From positions 62,001 to 126,000 of the forward strand of contig JAJCYP010000033.1 of the NCBI GenBank assembly GCA_029262855.1: a stretch of DNA of 64,000 bases, given 5' to 3'. Position numbers and translations under genes: made by a program. The stretch's first letter is position 1; every line of letters starts with the position of its first letter. The notes under the pieces are model-generated. The model was not told the origin of the DNA. It did not search any database and saw only the letters and a program-made list of their open reading frames with translations. The DNA is from Bacteroidota bacterium. Lineage in GTDB: Bacteria; Bacteroidota; Rhodothermia; Rhodothermales; UBA10348. Positions 44,314 through 53,406 of the stretch are shown one piece after another.

Positions 44314-45414
44314 ATGGCACGCATCGTAGTAAAATTTGGGACCAGTGTACTGGCGGGCGAAAGGGCCGAGCTGGACGAGGCCCGCGTCGCTGATCTTGCG
44401 GGCCAATGTGCAGCACTCCACGAAGTAGGCCACGAGGTCATCATCTGCAGCTCCGGCGCCATCGCTCTGGGCCGCAGCCGGATGGGTTTGGGCCGGGCGC
44501 CTCGCGGGCTTCCGGAGCGCCAGATGCTGGCGGCCGTGGGGCAGTCCCGCCTGATGCGGGTCTGGGAGGAGGCGTTCGACCGTTTCGGTATTCGGGTGGG
44601 GCAGCTGTTGTTCACCCGCGCTGACGTGGAGGATAGAAGGCGGTACCTGAATGCCAGGGATGCCCTGGAGGCGATGGTCTCGCATCGGGTCATCCCCATA
44701 GCGAATGAGAATGATGCTGTCGCGACGGCCGAGATACGTCTCGGGGACAACGATACCCTTTCTGCTCTTTTGGCGGTCGTTTCCAGCGCGGACCTGCTGA
44801 TTCTGCTCACCGATCAGCCCGGTCTCTTCACGGCCGACCCCCGAGTCGATCCCGAAGCTCGTTTGATTACGGATGTTGACCGGATCGACGATGCGCTACG
44901 TGGCGTGGCCTCAGACAGCGTCAGCGGGGTCGGGACCGGCGGGATGGTGACCAAGATTCGGGCGGCCGAGATTGCGGGACGGGCTGGAGCCACCGTGGTG
45001 GTCGCCTCCGGCCATGCGCCGGACGTTATTGCCCGTGCACTGGCAGGCGAGTCCGTCGGGACTCGGTTTGCGGCCACTGAGACGCCTCTTGAGCACCGGA
45101 AGCGTTGGATCCTGACGGGCCCCGCCCCGAGGGCGACCCTGGTCGTGGATTCGGGCGCGGCCCGGGTCCTGCGTTCAGGAGGGAGAAGCCTGTTGCCGGC
45201 CGGAGTGGTGGGCCTGCAAGGCGCGTTCGACCGGGGGGATACAGTGACCGTGGAGTCCTCGGAGGGCACGTTTCTGGCACGCGGGATTGTTCGCTACGAC
45301 CACAGTGAGTTGGCAAGCATTCTGGGCGTTCGATCAGACGGAATTGCTGCGGTGCTTGGCTACTCCCGGGGCGATGTAGTCATCCATCGAAACGACATGG
45401 TGCTTGAGCAATGA
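44314..45414 (+). CDS. proB: Glutamate 5-kinase
   Basis: The 366-residue enzyme has the amino-acid kinase domain (IVVKFGTSVLAGE at the N-terminus, CSSGAIALGRSRMG, NENDAVATAEIRLGDNDTLSALLA, GVGTGGMVTKIRAAEIAGRAG). It also has the C-terminal PUA domain (GRSLLPAGVVGLQGAFDRGD, FLARGIVRYD) typical of full-length ProB. It makes gamma-glutamyl phosphate, the first step of proline synthesis. proA starts inside its stop codon (4-bp overlap). Confidence 0.96.
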   Translation: MARIVVKFGTSVLAGERAELDEARVADLAGQCAALHEVGHEVIICSSGAIALGRSRMGLGRAPRGLPERQMLAAVGQSRLMRVWEEAFDRFGIRVGQLLFTRADVEDRRRYLNARDALEAMVSHRVIPIANENDAVATAEIRLGDNDTLSALLAVVSSADLLILLTDQPGLFTADPRVDPEARLITDVDRIDDALRGVASDSVSGVGTGGMVTKIRAAEIAGRAGATVVVASGHAPDVIARALAGESVGTRFAATETPLEHRKRWILTGPAPRATLVVDSGAARVLRSGGRSLLPAGVVGLQGAFDRGDTVTVESSEGTFLARGIVRYDHSELASILGVRSDGIAAVLGYSRGDVVIHRNDMVLEQ

Positions 45415-46670
45415 CGATTGACATGAATGATCTGGGGCGACGGGCCGCGGCCGCGGCCCGAAGCTTGGCCAGGACAACGAGTGATCAGCGTGCCGAAGCG
45501 GTACGGGCCGTGGCTGCGGCCCTTCGGGCGGACGCTGCTGTCATTCTTGAAGCGAACCGACAAGACTGTGCGGCTGCGGCCACGGCGGGCATGTCCGGAT
45601 CGCTCCTGGATCGATTGAATCTGGATGACTCGCGATTGGAGAGCCTGATTGACGATACCGAAGCCGTCGCCACGTTGGCCGACCCAACCGGAGCTGTCAT
45701 CGACGCACGGACTCTGGCGAATGGACTGGAGCTGTCCCGAATACGGGTCCCCCTGGGAGTTATCGGGGTCATCTATGAGGCCAGGCCCAACGTCACCGTG
45801 GACATTGCAGCGCTTTGCATCAGGACCGGGAACGCGGCCATCTTGCGCGGCGGATCCGAAACGCTGCGGAGCAACCGGGCTCTCGTCTCCTCGATTCAAC
45901 GCGGCCTGTCGTCGTCGGGGATGGATCCGGACGCCGTGCAGGCCATCGATTCCCCGAACCGCAAATACGTCCGCGAGCTGCTGCGCCTCGAACGCTACGT
46001 GGACATGATCATTCCCAGAGGCGGCGCCAGTTTGCACCGACTTTGTCGCGAGGACGGCACCATTCCTGTCATCACCGGCGGCATCGGGATTTGCCACGCC
46101 TTTGTGGATGAGACCGCCGACCTCGCATCGGCCCTCGACATCGTGGAGAACGCCAAGGTCCAGCGGCCGAGCGTCTGCAATGCGCTTGATACCGTTCTTG
46201 TACACCGGGCGATTGCTTCTGATTTCGTGTCCCAACTGGCTGAGCGCCTCATACCGCTGGGGGTCACCCTGCACGCCGATCCTGCGGGGCTCGTGGCGTC
46301 TGGAGACCGACTCGGGCTCGTGCCAGCCGGCCCCCGAGATTTCGACAAGGAGTGGCTCTCACTGGATCTCGGGGTTCGCATCGTGGATGGGTTGGAGGCG
46401 GCCATGGACCACATCGAAGAGCATGGGTCGAGGCACTCTGACACCATCCTGACGAGCGATACGGTGAACGCCGACCGATTCATTCAGGGCGTCGACTCGG
46501 CGGCGGTATACGTTAACGCCAGCACCCGCTTTACCGATGGCGGAGAGTTTGGCCTGGGGGCAGAAGTCGCGGTGAGCACGCAGAAGCTGCATGCCCGCGG
46601 CCCCATGGGGCTTGAGGCGCTGACCACCTACAAGTGGGTCGGCCGAGGGACTGGCCAGGTGAGGGGGTAG
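45411..46670 (+). CDS. proA: Gamma-glutamyl phosphate (glutamate-5-semialdehyde) dehydrogenase
   Basis: The 419-residue enzyme follows proB with a 4-bp ATGA overlap. VPLGVIGVIYEARPNVTVD, AAILRGGSETLRSN, IPRGGASLHRL, and the catalytic-Cys region NAKVQRPSVCNALDT are present, as are FGLGAEVAVSTQKLHARGPMG and LTTYKWVGRG near the end. It reduces gamma-glutamyl phosphate to glutamate-5-semialdehyde with NADPH. Length matches ProA (about 417-420). Confidence 0.96.
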   Translation: MTIDMNDLGRRAAAAARSLARTTSDQRAEAVRAVAAALRADAAVILEANRQDCAAAATAGMSGSLLDRLNLDDSRLESLIDDTEAVATLADPTGAVIDARTLANGLELSRIRVPLGVIGVIYEARPNVTVDIAALCIRTGNAAILRGGSETLRSNRALVSSIQRGLSSSGMDPDAVQAIDSPNRKYVRELLRLERYVDMIIPRGGASLHRLCREDGTIPVITGGIGICHAFVDETADLASALDIVENAKVQRPSVCNALDTVLVHRAIASDFVSQLAERLIPLGVTLHADPAGLVASGDRLGLVPAGPRDFDKEWLSLDLGVRIVDGLEAAMDHIEEHGSRHSDTILTSDTVNADRFIQGVDSAAVYVNASTRFTDGGEFGLGAEVAVSTQKLHARGPMGLEALTTYKWVGRGTGQVRG

Positions 46671-46902
46671 CAGGCGCCGGTCTCGATCTCGAGCGGGCAG
46701 TTGTCGCTAGAACACAGCCACCACAAGCTTCCGGAAGAGTTTCTTTATTTCAGAAAGCGTTTCCGGGAGCGAAACCACAGGCTGGCACTCTCGCTAAATG
46801 AATCGTCACAAAAGCGCGGCATTCCCACGCATTTGATTGTCGAACACTCGCCGGGGCCCGATCGGCTGCGGCGATATATGATATATATAGAAGTCTACGA
46901 CC

Positions 46903-47343
46903 TTGAAGCGAGTACTAAGCACGATTGCCCTTGCGGGTTTACTTTCGACCCCGGGTTTCAGAGTCTCGGCACAGGTGGCCCAGCCGCCCACGGATCTTGT
47001 CGCCGAGTACATGGAAAACGACAACTCTTATCGGTCCCTGACCTGGTGGAAAGCGCTCAGCGCTGACCTCACCTTGCGAACGGAAGGAGAGGTGGACCAC
47101 ATCGCCCCCGAGACGCTCCAGAATATCATCTACTTCGCGAGTCAACTTTCTCCCAAGGTGGATCTGGGGGGTGCTGTTCCCGGACTCGTCCGGGTATTCT
47201 GCTCGCATCCCGATCAGGCGTATCGGATGATGGCTCTGGCGGCCCTGAGCGCGATCGGGGACCGGACGGGCCTCGCTGAGATTAGCGAGTCCTACGAGAC
47301 CGAGCAGTCCAGCAGGATTCGGAAGATGAGCCTTGCCGCCTGA
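46903..47343 (+). CDS. Small secreted protein of unknown function
   Basis: The 146-residue product starts at TTG 46903 with a clear signal peptide (MKRVLSTIALAGLLSTPGFRVSAQ). The mature part is mostly helical with short repeated pairs (LVRVFCSHPDQAYRMMALAALSAIGDRTG), recalling HEAT-like or armadillo helices, but it is too short for certainty. I recognise no family. The start lies just after an AT-rich stretch (46873-46890) that could carry the promoter. The zinc-ribbon-like gene follows 34 bp downstream. Confidence 0.6.
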   Translation: MKRVLSTIALAGLLSTPGFRVSAQVAQPPTDLVAEYMENDNSYRSLTWWKALSADLTLRTEGEVDHIAPETLQNIIYFASQLSPKVDLGGAVPGLVRVFCSHPDQAYRMMALAALSAIGDRTGLAEISESYETEQSSRIRKMSLAA

Positions 47344-47377
47344 GGGAGCACCGCCAGGCGCACGACCAGGAGGGATC

Positions 47378-47611
47378 ATGAATAGAATAGACGTCAAACG
47401 CAGCACCGTCCGGAAGTGTGAGAGTTGTAAAAACGAACGGGTCAGATTCACCTACTCCGTGCGACTGCTCGGACCCCACGCGGCTCATCTGTGCAGCAAC
47501 TGTGTGGACATATTGCGCCGGGGAATACTCGAGGCCAAACGGGCCGTCCAGAGACCACGTCACGTGTCGCTGGCCGCCAGGGCCGAACAAGGAGGGTATG
47601 TCCCCGACTGA
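47378..47611 (+). CDS. Small zinc-ribbon-like protein
   Basis: The 77-residue product is cysteine-paired: KCESCKNERVRFTYSVRLL and LCSNCVDILRRGI form CxxC ... CxxC spaced about 30 residues apart, which could bind zinc. A strong Shine-Dalgarno AGGAGG (47368-47373) stands four bases before the ATG, unusual for this region, and decides the start. I recognise no family. It probably shares an mRNA with the secreted protein upstream. Confidence 0.7.
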   Translation: MNRIDVKRSTVRKCESCKNERVRFTYSVRLLGPHAAHLCSNCVDILRRGILEAKRAVQRPRHVSLAARAEQGGYVPD

Positions 47612-47763
47612 CGTAGCCGCTTGGCAAAGGACGACCCAGCACGAGGGCGCCGGGTCCGCGTCGAGCCGGTGCCTTTTGTCTGAAGAACCGTCCAAAGTGG
47701 AACTGACTTTGCCAGACAGCATTGAGCGGCCTTACTTTTCCGTCGCAGCAACAGCTGAAACGC

Positions 47764-47839
47764 TGCCCTATAGCTCAATTGGCAGAGCGCTTGACTCTGA
47801 ATCAAGAGGTTCCAGGTTCGAATCCTGGTAGGGCAACCA
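47764..47839 (+). tRNA. tRNA-Gln (anticodon CTG)
   Basis: The cloverleaf is complete. Acceptor TGCCCTA pairs with TAGGGCA. The D arm contains TAGCTCAATTGGCAGAGC. The anticodon stem CTTGA/TCAAG has loop CTCTGAA, giving anticodon CTG. The T arm is CCAGGTTCGAATCCTGG, followed by discriminator A and an encoded CCA (47837-47839). It reads the Gln codon CAG. A terminator follows. Confidence 0.97.
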
Positions 47840-47856
47840 CTGCTGAACAACCTTAA

Positions 47857-47900
47857 ACGCCCCGAAATCAACGATTATGGCTGATTAGGGGCGTCTTTTT
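47857..47900 (+). terminator. Rho-independent terminator after tRNA-Gln
   Basis: ACGCCCC (47857-47863) pairs with GGGGCGT (47888-47894) and is followed by CTTTTT. It lies 18 bp after the tRNA CCA and ends the tRNA transcript. Confidence 0.8.
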
Positions 47901-48255
47901 GTTGGGGGTAGGGAGCGTTTCGGGTTCTCCGCTATCGCTGCGCTGCCCAAATCCGCAGCGGCGTCAGCGGCCGTTGAAGGGTACCTGGGAGCGACTGAGG
48001 AGCAGGAGTGGTCCCGTTCATAGACGTTGCCACCGGCTTCTTACAGAAGCTTAAGGACTTGAACCCGTTCGAGGATTGGTAGCAGAGAGGTCTCCGCGAT
48101 GCCGATCAGGTGGGCCAGGTCACAGCTTTCAGGCGGTTCGTGGTGGTCCGATCGGCACCCCCGAGAGAAAGTCCGGACCGTCCGAGCCGGAGACATCGAT
48201 TAATCCCGACGCCTACAAGCAGGTCACCTGGTCTTTTCCAGGGAGGCTGTCCAGC
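47901..48255. other. Non-coding region after tRNA-Gln
   Basis: About 355 bp with no convincing gene. It contains a short open frame from GTG 48008 to TAG 48082 (24 codons, VVPFIDVATGFLQKLKDLNP) preceded by a GAGGAGCAGGAG run, and a tract GAGAGAAAGTCCGG (48163-48176). Neither could be matched to a known element. The region may simply be a remnant between tRNA-Gln and the esterase gene. Confidence 0.4.
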
Positions 48256-49131
48256 CTACGGCGTCGCCACCAACCCCAACCAACCCAGCACCGGCTCCGC
48301 CAACGCGGGGCTGAACCGCGGACTGTGCAAGCCGCCCTCAATCTGCCAGAGCTCAACCGTCACCCCCTCCGCACACCCCTCACGGTACCGCGTGCGCAGT
48401 GTCTCGGCACCGTCCAGTGAGCCGTCCAGATCAACGGGATCCTGCATCTCCGCGGCCTCCGGGACGCAGCCGGCTCGAGCAACCCAGCGAGATACCTCCT
48501 CCTCGGCCCCTGAATAGCCGACTCCGCTTTTCGCCATCCCACCGGCCCAGCCAACGACTTCATCCGCATCGCCGTGAATATGCAGGACAGAAACGGGCCG
48601 CTCGGCTTTGCACTTGGACGGATCCAGGTACGAGGTCCCCGCAAGACTGACCACCGTACTTACTCCGGCGGCCTCATCGCACGCCAAACGGTATGCCATG
48701 AAGCCCCCGTTGGAATGCCCAAACGCGATGACGCGGCTCACATCAACGTGTTGGCGGGCTTCCTCGACGAGCCCTGACAGATACTCGACATCGTCCACCT
48801 CATCCGGCTCATTGAATCCACAGCACCAGTCAGTCGCCTCCCAGAAGGTGTCGCCCTCGTCATCCACCAGGCCGTTCGGCAGCAGGAGGGCGAACCCATG
48901 CTCCTGGACTCGCTCCGACAATCCGAAATACGAATCGAGTTGCGAGGCGTTGCTGGTGTAGCCGTGCATGGCGACGATCAACGGGATGGAATCGTCGTCG
49001 CCGACGCCGCCTGGAATCACAAGACTGGCGGGGCGATCACCGCCGAGAACCACGGTAGTTGGCTCAGGCGAGGCTACGGGTTCACATGCTGAAAGCAGCA
49101 AGGCGGCAAAGACAAGTAAGCGGGTCGTCAT
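48256..49131 (-). CDS. Exported PHB-depolymerase-like / LpqC-type esterase
   Basis: The 291-residue protein starts at ATG 49131 with a lipoprotein signal (MTTRLLVFAALLLSAC). The alpha/beta hydrolase motifs are: an oxyanion loop in LIVAMHGYTSN, the nucleophile elbow FGHSNGGFMAYRLAC with Ser about 146, Asp in HIHGDADEVV, and His in GGLHSPRF. This pattern is shared by poly(3-hydroxybutyrate) depolymerases and feruloyl esterase-like proteins. It stands alone and is divergent from the acyltransferase across about 96 bp. Confidence 0.9.
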   Translation of the reverse strand: MTTRLLVFAALLLSACEPVASPEPTTVVLGGDRPASLVIPGGVGDDDSIPLIVAMHGYTSNASQLDSYFGLSERVQEHGFALLLPNGLVDDEGDTFWEATDWCCGFNEPDEVDDVEYLSGLVEEARQHVDVSRVIAFGHSNGGFMAYRLACDEAAGVSTVVSLAGTSYLDPSKCKAERPVSVLHIHGDADEVVGWAGGMAKSGVGYSGAEEEVSRWVARAGCVPEAAEMQDPVDLDGSLDGAETLRTRYREGCAEGVTVELWQIEGGLHSPRFSPALAEPVLGWLGLVATP

Positions 49132-49227
49132 GGCTGGAAGTAGAAATGAGGCCATAAAGTACCGAAGATTTGAGGTGCCCATCCCAATTGCTCATCTTGC
49201 GGTTCTCACCTTGCCCCCCCGGCCTCC

Positions 49228-50733
49228 TTGTCCAACCAGACCGACAGCGTCTACCGCACCTTCCAGAGGCTGATTCGGCGATGGCTGAGGCTGTTTTTCC
49301 GAGAGGTCGTGGTCGAGGGACTGGAGAACATTCCGACGGATCGGGGCGGCCTGCTCATTGCAGGACATCCGAACGGCCTCGTGGACCCGGCCTTGATCAT
49401 GGCCGTGTTTCCGCAGCGGATCGTCTTCGGAGCGCGACACGGACTCTTCTCGCTTCCGGTTCTGGGCTGGTTCATCCGGCGCCTTGGGACCGTCCCCATC
49501 TATCGGGCGAGTGATGAAAGTGACCTCACGAGCATCGAACGCAAGAAGGCGAACCTGGAAAGCCTCGACGGCCTCGCACGGGAGGTCGCCCAGGGATCCT
49601 TCTCAGCGCTCTTCCCCGAGGGACTGAGCCACGATCTTTCACACCTGGCCGAGATCAAGACGGGCGCAGCCAGGCTCTACTATCGTGCACGCGAATTACA
49701 GCCCGCGGGAGGCGCGGCGCCGGTGATCATCCCGGTCGGATTGCACTACGACCGCAAGAACATATTCCGGTCTCGCGTTCTGGTCTCGTTCCAGCCGCGC
49801 CTAGACTTGCCGACCGAGCTCGACATCACGCCGGGTCAAGACGAAGCCGCGAGAAGAAGGGCCGTCAAAGGCCTGACAGACCTGATTCAGGAGTGCCTCC
49901 TACGGGTTGTGGGCGCCACCGACGACTGGCATATTCACCACCTGATGCACCGGGCAAGCAAGCTGGTAAAGGCGGAATTGGCCCACCGACGGGGGGCGGA
50001 ATACAAGAGCCCCTCGCTGACTGAGAGCCGACTTGGCTATGCGCGAATATGGGAGGGGTATCAGGCGCGGAAAAAATCTGATCCCGAACGCCTCGAAGGC
50101 TTCCGAAAGCGAATCTCCCGGTATGACCGCTGCCTGAGGCTACTGGGCTTGGAGGACTATGAACTGACGGCCTTGCCCAGAATGGCATCGCCCATCCTGA
50201 TCACCATGTTTCTGGCGCAGGCCATCGCGGTGTATCTCCTTTTTCCTCCGATTCTGGTGCTGGGCACCATCATCAACATCTTGCCCTACTTCCTCCTGAA
50301 ATGGATGACCCGGAGTATCTCGCAATCCCAGAAGGATGAGGCTACGCTGAAGCTTCTCGGTGGGGCCGTCCTGTTTCCGGCCACCTGGGCGCTTGCCGCC
50401 GTCGGCGCCTGGTTCGCCGAGCAGGAACTCCGGGTCCTCTTTCCCGCACTGCCGGACCTGGCGGTGCTTGTCGTCCTCACTACCGTAGGCATTGGGATAT
50501 TCGGAGGCTTTCTGGCTCTCATCTATTCGGAACTCAGTGCCGAGACCTATCGCGCGATCCGGGTGCGGGTTCGGAAAAGGCGGCGCAAGGCGCTGATTCA
50601 GGAACTGCTGGAAGACCGGTCCGAGCTGTGTTCGGAGCTGATCGCTCTCGGCGAGGGGCTCAAGCTTCCCGGAATCCGGCAGGCTGACGGGAGGCTGGTA
50701 TCCGCCCCGAGGGAAACCCTGCACACGTCTTGA
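49228..50733 (+). CDS. PlsC-type 1-acylglycerol-phosphate acyltransferase with C-terminal membrane region
   Basis: The 501-residue protein (TTG start at 49228; the frame has no better upstream start) carries an acyltransferase domain. IAGHPNGLVDPA gives the HX5D form of the catalytic motif near residue 46, FGARHGLFSLPVLGWFIRRLGTVPIYR follows, and FPEGLSHD at about 130 is the second motif. HX5D variants of this kind are known in Bacteroidota-type lysophospholipid acyltransferases. Several membrane helices follow after residue 320. It would acylate lysophosphatidate or related lipids. Confidence 0.85.
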   Translation: MSNQTDSVYRTFQRLIRRWLRLFFREVVVEGLENIPTDRGGLLIAGHPNGLVDPALIMAVFPQRIVFGARHGLFSLPVLGWFIRRLGTVPIYRASDESDLTSIERKKANLESLDGLAREVAQGSFSALFPEGLSHDLSHLAEIKTGAARLYYRARELQPAGGAAPVIIPVGLHYDRKNIFRSRVLVSFQPRLDLPTELDITPGQDEAARRRAVKGLTDLIQECLLRVVGATDDWHIHHLMHRASKLVKAELAHRRGAEYKSPSLTESRLGYARIWEGYQARKKSDPERLEGFRKRISRYDRCLRLLGLEDYELTALPRMASPILITMFLAQAIAVYLLFPPILVLGTIINILPYFLLKWMTRSISQSQKDEATLKLLGGAVLFPATWALAAVGAWFAEQELRVLFPALPDLAVLVVLTTVGIGIFGGFLALIYSELSAETYRAIRVRVRKRRRKALIQELLEDRSELCSELIALGEGLKLPGIRQADGRLVSAPRETLHTS

Positions 50734-50802
50734 CTGTCGTGCGGCAGCAAGGCGGCCCAGACGCGGACCGCGATGTGCGGGTAATCCCAGGCCGCTAGAG
50801 CC

Positions 50803-51639
50803 CTACTCGGACCGCCAGGACTCGTGCCTGACCCAGTCCACTTCCATGACCCATTCGCCGGTCATCGGGGCATCCGTGATCTTGGCAAAGTTCAGGATGG
50901 CGAACAGCGGTTCTGGATAGAGCACGCCGAGGCTGTCATTCCGGGCGGCCTCGACTCCGTCGATCTGGTACACCAGATGGCCGTCTGACCATTCGACTCC
51001 GTACTCGTGGAATTCCTCGAGCGCGGAATCGAGGCCAAGCTGATACGTCCACCAATCACCGCCGTCCTCGCATCCTCCCAGCGCCTTGATCGCGCGAGCT
51101 ACGTAGTGGTCTTTTCCACTCGCGCCGTGATGCTCGAAAATATCGATCTCTCCTGAGCCGGTGATGGGCCAGCAGACGGTCTCGTCCGGTTCCTGGACGG
51201 GCGGCTCGTTGTTCTGCGCGCCAAGCAGCCACCAGGCCGGAAACATGCCGTCCTCGCCGCTGCCCGACAGCTTCAGGCGCGCTGTCCACCGCCCCTTTAC
51301 GAACTCCTGGCGATTCTTCGACGCGATGCGGCCCGCCATGTACTGGGTGGGCGGATGCTGCTCCCCAAACTTCGACATGTTGTCGCATTCCATCACCTCG
51401 CCAACATTGACCACCTTGAGCTTGATGGATCCGTCCGAGACTTCTCGGGTCCCGTACGCGCCGTCGCGGACGTAGCACTGGTCTTCATTGTTGACCCAGA
51501 GAATCTGATCCTGCCAGTTCTCGGTGTCGAAGGTGTCAAAGTCGTCGAAGAAGTCAGTGTACCAACCGGGCTCCACGGTTTCCGGGGCGCAGGAGACGGC
51601 AAACAAGGACACGAAGACGATGAGGATACTGATTCTCAT
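50803..51639 (-). CDS. GH16 family endo-beta-glucanase/laminarinase-like lipoprotein
   Basis: The 278-residue protein begins with a lipoprotein signal (MRISILIVFVSLFAVSC, Cys17), which sets the ATG at 51639. GH16 features: DDFDTFDTENWQ near the N-terminus, GRIASKNRQEFVKGRWTARLKL, FPAWWLLG, and the catalytic GEIDIFEHHG with the nucleophile and acid/base Glu. YGVEWSDGHLVYQIDG completes the fold. Such enzymes hydrolyse laminarin or other mixed beta-glucans; the lipobox suggests surface or periplasmic display. No sus-type transporter genes are nearby. Confidence 0.92.
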   Translation of the reverse strand: MRISILIVFVSLFAVSCAPETVEPGWYTDFFDDFDTFDTENWQDQILWVNNEDQCYVRDGAYGTREVSDGSIKLKVVNVGEVMECDNMSKFGEQHPPTQYMAGRIASKNRQEFVKGRWTARLKLSGSGEDGMFPAWWLLGAQNNEPPVQEPDETVCWPITGSGEIDIFEHHGASGKDHYVARAIKALGGCEDGGDWWTYQLGLDSALEEFHEYGVEWSDGHLVYQIDGVEAARNDSLGVLYPEPLFAILNFAKITDAPMTGEWVMEVDWVRHESWRSE

Positions 51640-51841
51640 GGCTGAAAGAGGTGAGGAGGCAAAGTCCGTTGCGGCGGCCTGAAAATACGCTCCCGACCGG
51701 CCATCTTCTCCGGTACTGCACGGCAAACTCGCCGAAAAGCGTTTCCAGAGGCTGATTCCTGCACGACCCGCCGCCCGGGTGACTCGTTGGAGGCGGCTTG
51801 CGCGACGAGAAAGAGCGACGCGCGCCACCGAAGCCGACTAT

Positions 51842-53380
51842 ATGAAGCGCATTCTGAACCTGTTCGACCTGCCGAAAGAGGCCAAACTCACAACGGAGGT
51901 TCTCTCGGGGCTCACCGTCTCGCTGGCCCTGGTGCCGGAGGCTATCGCATTCGCCCTGATTGCGGGTCTTTCGCCGCTCACGGGACTGTATGCCGCCTTC
52001 ACCATCGGACTGGTCACGTCCATCTTCGGGGGGCGTCCCGGAATGATTTCGGGCGCAACGGGCGCGATTGCCGTCGTAATAGTCAGCCTGGCGCAGACGC
52101 ACGGCGTCGAATACATCTTCGCCACCGTGGTGCTGGCGGGCTTCATCCAGATGGCAGCAGGCTTTCTGCGACTCGGCAAGTTCATTCGCCTTGTGCCCCA
52201 CTCGGTCATGTACGGCTTCGTGAACGGGCTGGCCATCGTCATCTTCATGGCGCAGCTGGGGTCGTTCAAGACGGCCTCCGTAGACGGCGCGCTGGGCTGG
52301 ATGACGGGCGGTGAGCTCTACCTGATGGTCGGTCTGGTCCTCCTGACCATGCTGATTATCTGGGGCCTGCCCAAGCTGACAAGGGCGTTCCCCTCTTCGC
52401 TGGCTGCGATACTGGTGGTGACGGCCATCGTGCTGGCATTGGACCTGGACACGACAAGCGTGGGGGACATCAGTTCGATCAAGGGAGGCTTCCCGCCATT
52501 TCACATCCCGGACATCCCATTTTCCCTGGAGAGCCTGGCGATCATAGCGCCGTACGCGTTCATCGTCGCGGGCGTCGGTTTGATCGAGAGCCTTCTGACG
52601 CTCAACCTGATCGATGAGATCACCGAGACTCGCGGGAGGAGCAACAAGGAGGCCGTTGCTCAGGGGTTGGCGAACGTGGTGACCGGATTCTTCTCCGGGA
52701 TGGGCGGCTGCGCGATGATCGGGCAGAGCCTCATCAACATCTCGGCCGGAGCGCGGGCGAGGCTATCCGGAATCGTAGCCTCGGTGATGCTGCTGGTCTT
52801 CATCATGTTTGGGGCCGAGTACATCGAGCAGATGCCCATCGCAGCCCTGACTGGACTGATGATCATGGTGGCGATTGGTACGTTTGAATGGGCGAGCGTG
52901 CGTGCCCTCGGCAAGATGCCAGGTCACGACAACCTGGTGGGTATCCTGGTCGCGGCGATCACGGTCTTTATGCACAACCTGGCGCTTGCCGTGCTGATCG
53001 GCGTGATCGTCTCCGCGTTGATCTTCGCCTGGGAGAATGCCAAGCGGATCCGAGCCCGCAAGTATGTGGACGACGACGGCGTCAAGCACTACGAGATGTA
53101 TGGTCCGCTCTTCTTTGGTTCGACGCAGGCATTTGGCGACAAATTTGATGTCCTCAATGACCCGGATGAAGTGATCATCGACTTCCGGGAGAGCCGCGTC
53201 AGCGACATGTCAGGCATTGAGGCACTCAATCGCATTACGGAGCGCTATCTCAGAGCCGGGAAGACGCTTCACTTGCGACACCTCAGCAAGGACTGTCGCC
53301 GGCTGATCGCGAACGCCCAGGACGTCATTGACGTCAACATCATCGAGGATCCGACCTACAAGGTGGCGGTCGAGATCTAG
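51842..53380 (+). CDS. SulP/SLC26 family anion permease with STAS domain
   Basis: The 512-residue protein has about 10-12 membrane segments with SulP patterns (LSGLTVSLALVPEAIAFALIAGLSPLTGLY at about 20-50, GMISGATGAIAVVI, GGCAMIGQSLINISAGARARLSGI). A C-terminal STAS domain follows (about 415-512, EVIIDFRESRVSDMSGIEALNRI). SulP proteins carry sulfate, bicarbonate or other anions; the substrate here is not clear. The start at 51842 puts the gene about 200 bp from the divergent GH16 gene. Confidence 0.93.
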   Translation: MKRILNLFDLPKEAKLTTEVLSGLTVSLALVPEAIAFALIAGLSPLTGLYAAFTIGLVTSIFGGRPGMISGATGAIAVVIVSLAQTHGVEYIFATVVLAGFIQMAAGFLRLGKFIRLVPHSVMYGFVNGLAIVIFMAQLGSFKTASVDGALGWMTGGELYLMVGLVLLTMLIIWGLPKLTRAFPSSLAAILVVTAIVLALDLDTTSVGDISSIKGGFPPFHIPDIPFSLESLAIIAPYAFIVAGVGLIESLLTLNLIDEITETRGRSNKEAVAQGLANVVTGFFSGMGGCAMIGQSLINISAGARARLSGIVASVMLLVFIMFGAEYIEQMPIAALTGLMIMVAIGTFEWASVRALGKMPGHDNLVGILVAAITVFMHNLALAVLIGVIVSALIFAWENAKRIRARKYVDDDGVKHYEMYGPLFFGSTQAFGDKFDVLNDPDEVIIDFRESRVSDMSGIEALNRITERYLRAGKTLHLRHLSKDCRRLIANAQDVIDVNIIEDPTYKVAVEI

Positions 53381-53406
53381 GCCCGGCGTCAAGCGGCCCG
53401 GAGCGC

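Noticed and set aside
46707-46732. Segment encoding EHSHHKLP that also occurs in the glutamate dehydrogenase at about 12682, with only synonymous differences
   Set aside because: Only about 24 bases align (21 identical) and flanking residues do not match. By a rough estimate a match of this size is expected about once by chance between two places in a 64-kb window. It is not good evidence for a truncated paralogue.
48163-48179. GAGAGAAAGTCCGGACC, similar to the GAGGAAAGTCCGGGC core of RNase P RNA
   Set aside because: The rest of the RNase P RNA is missing: neither the usual following GGGCAGGGTGCCAGGTAACGCC-like region nor the 3' conserved segment is seen, and only about 75 bp remain before the esterase gene.
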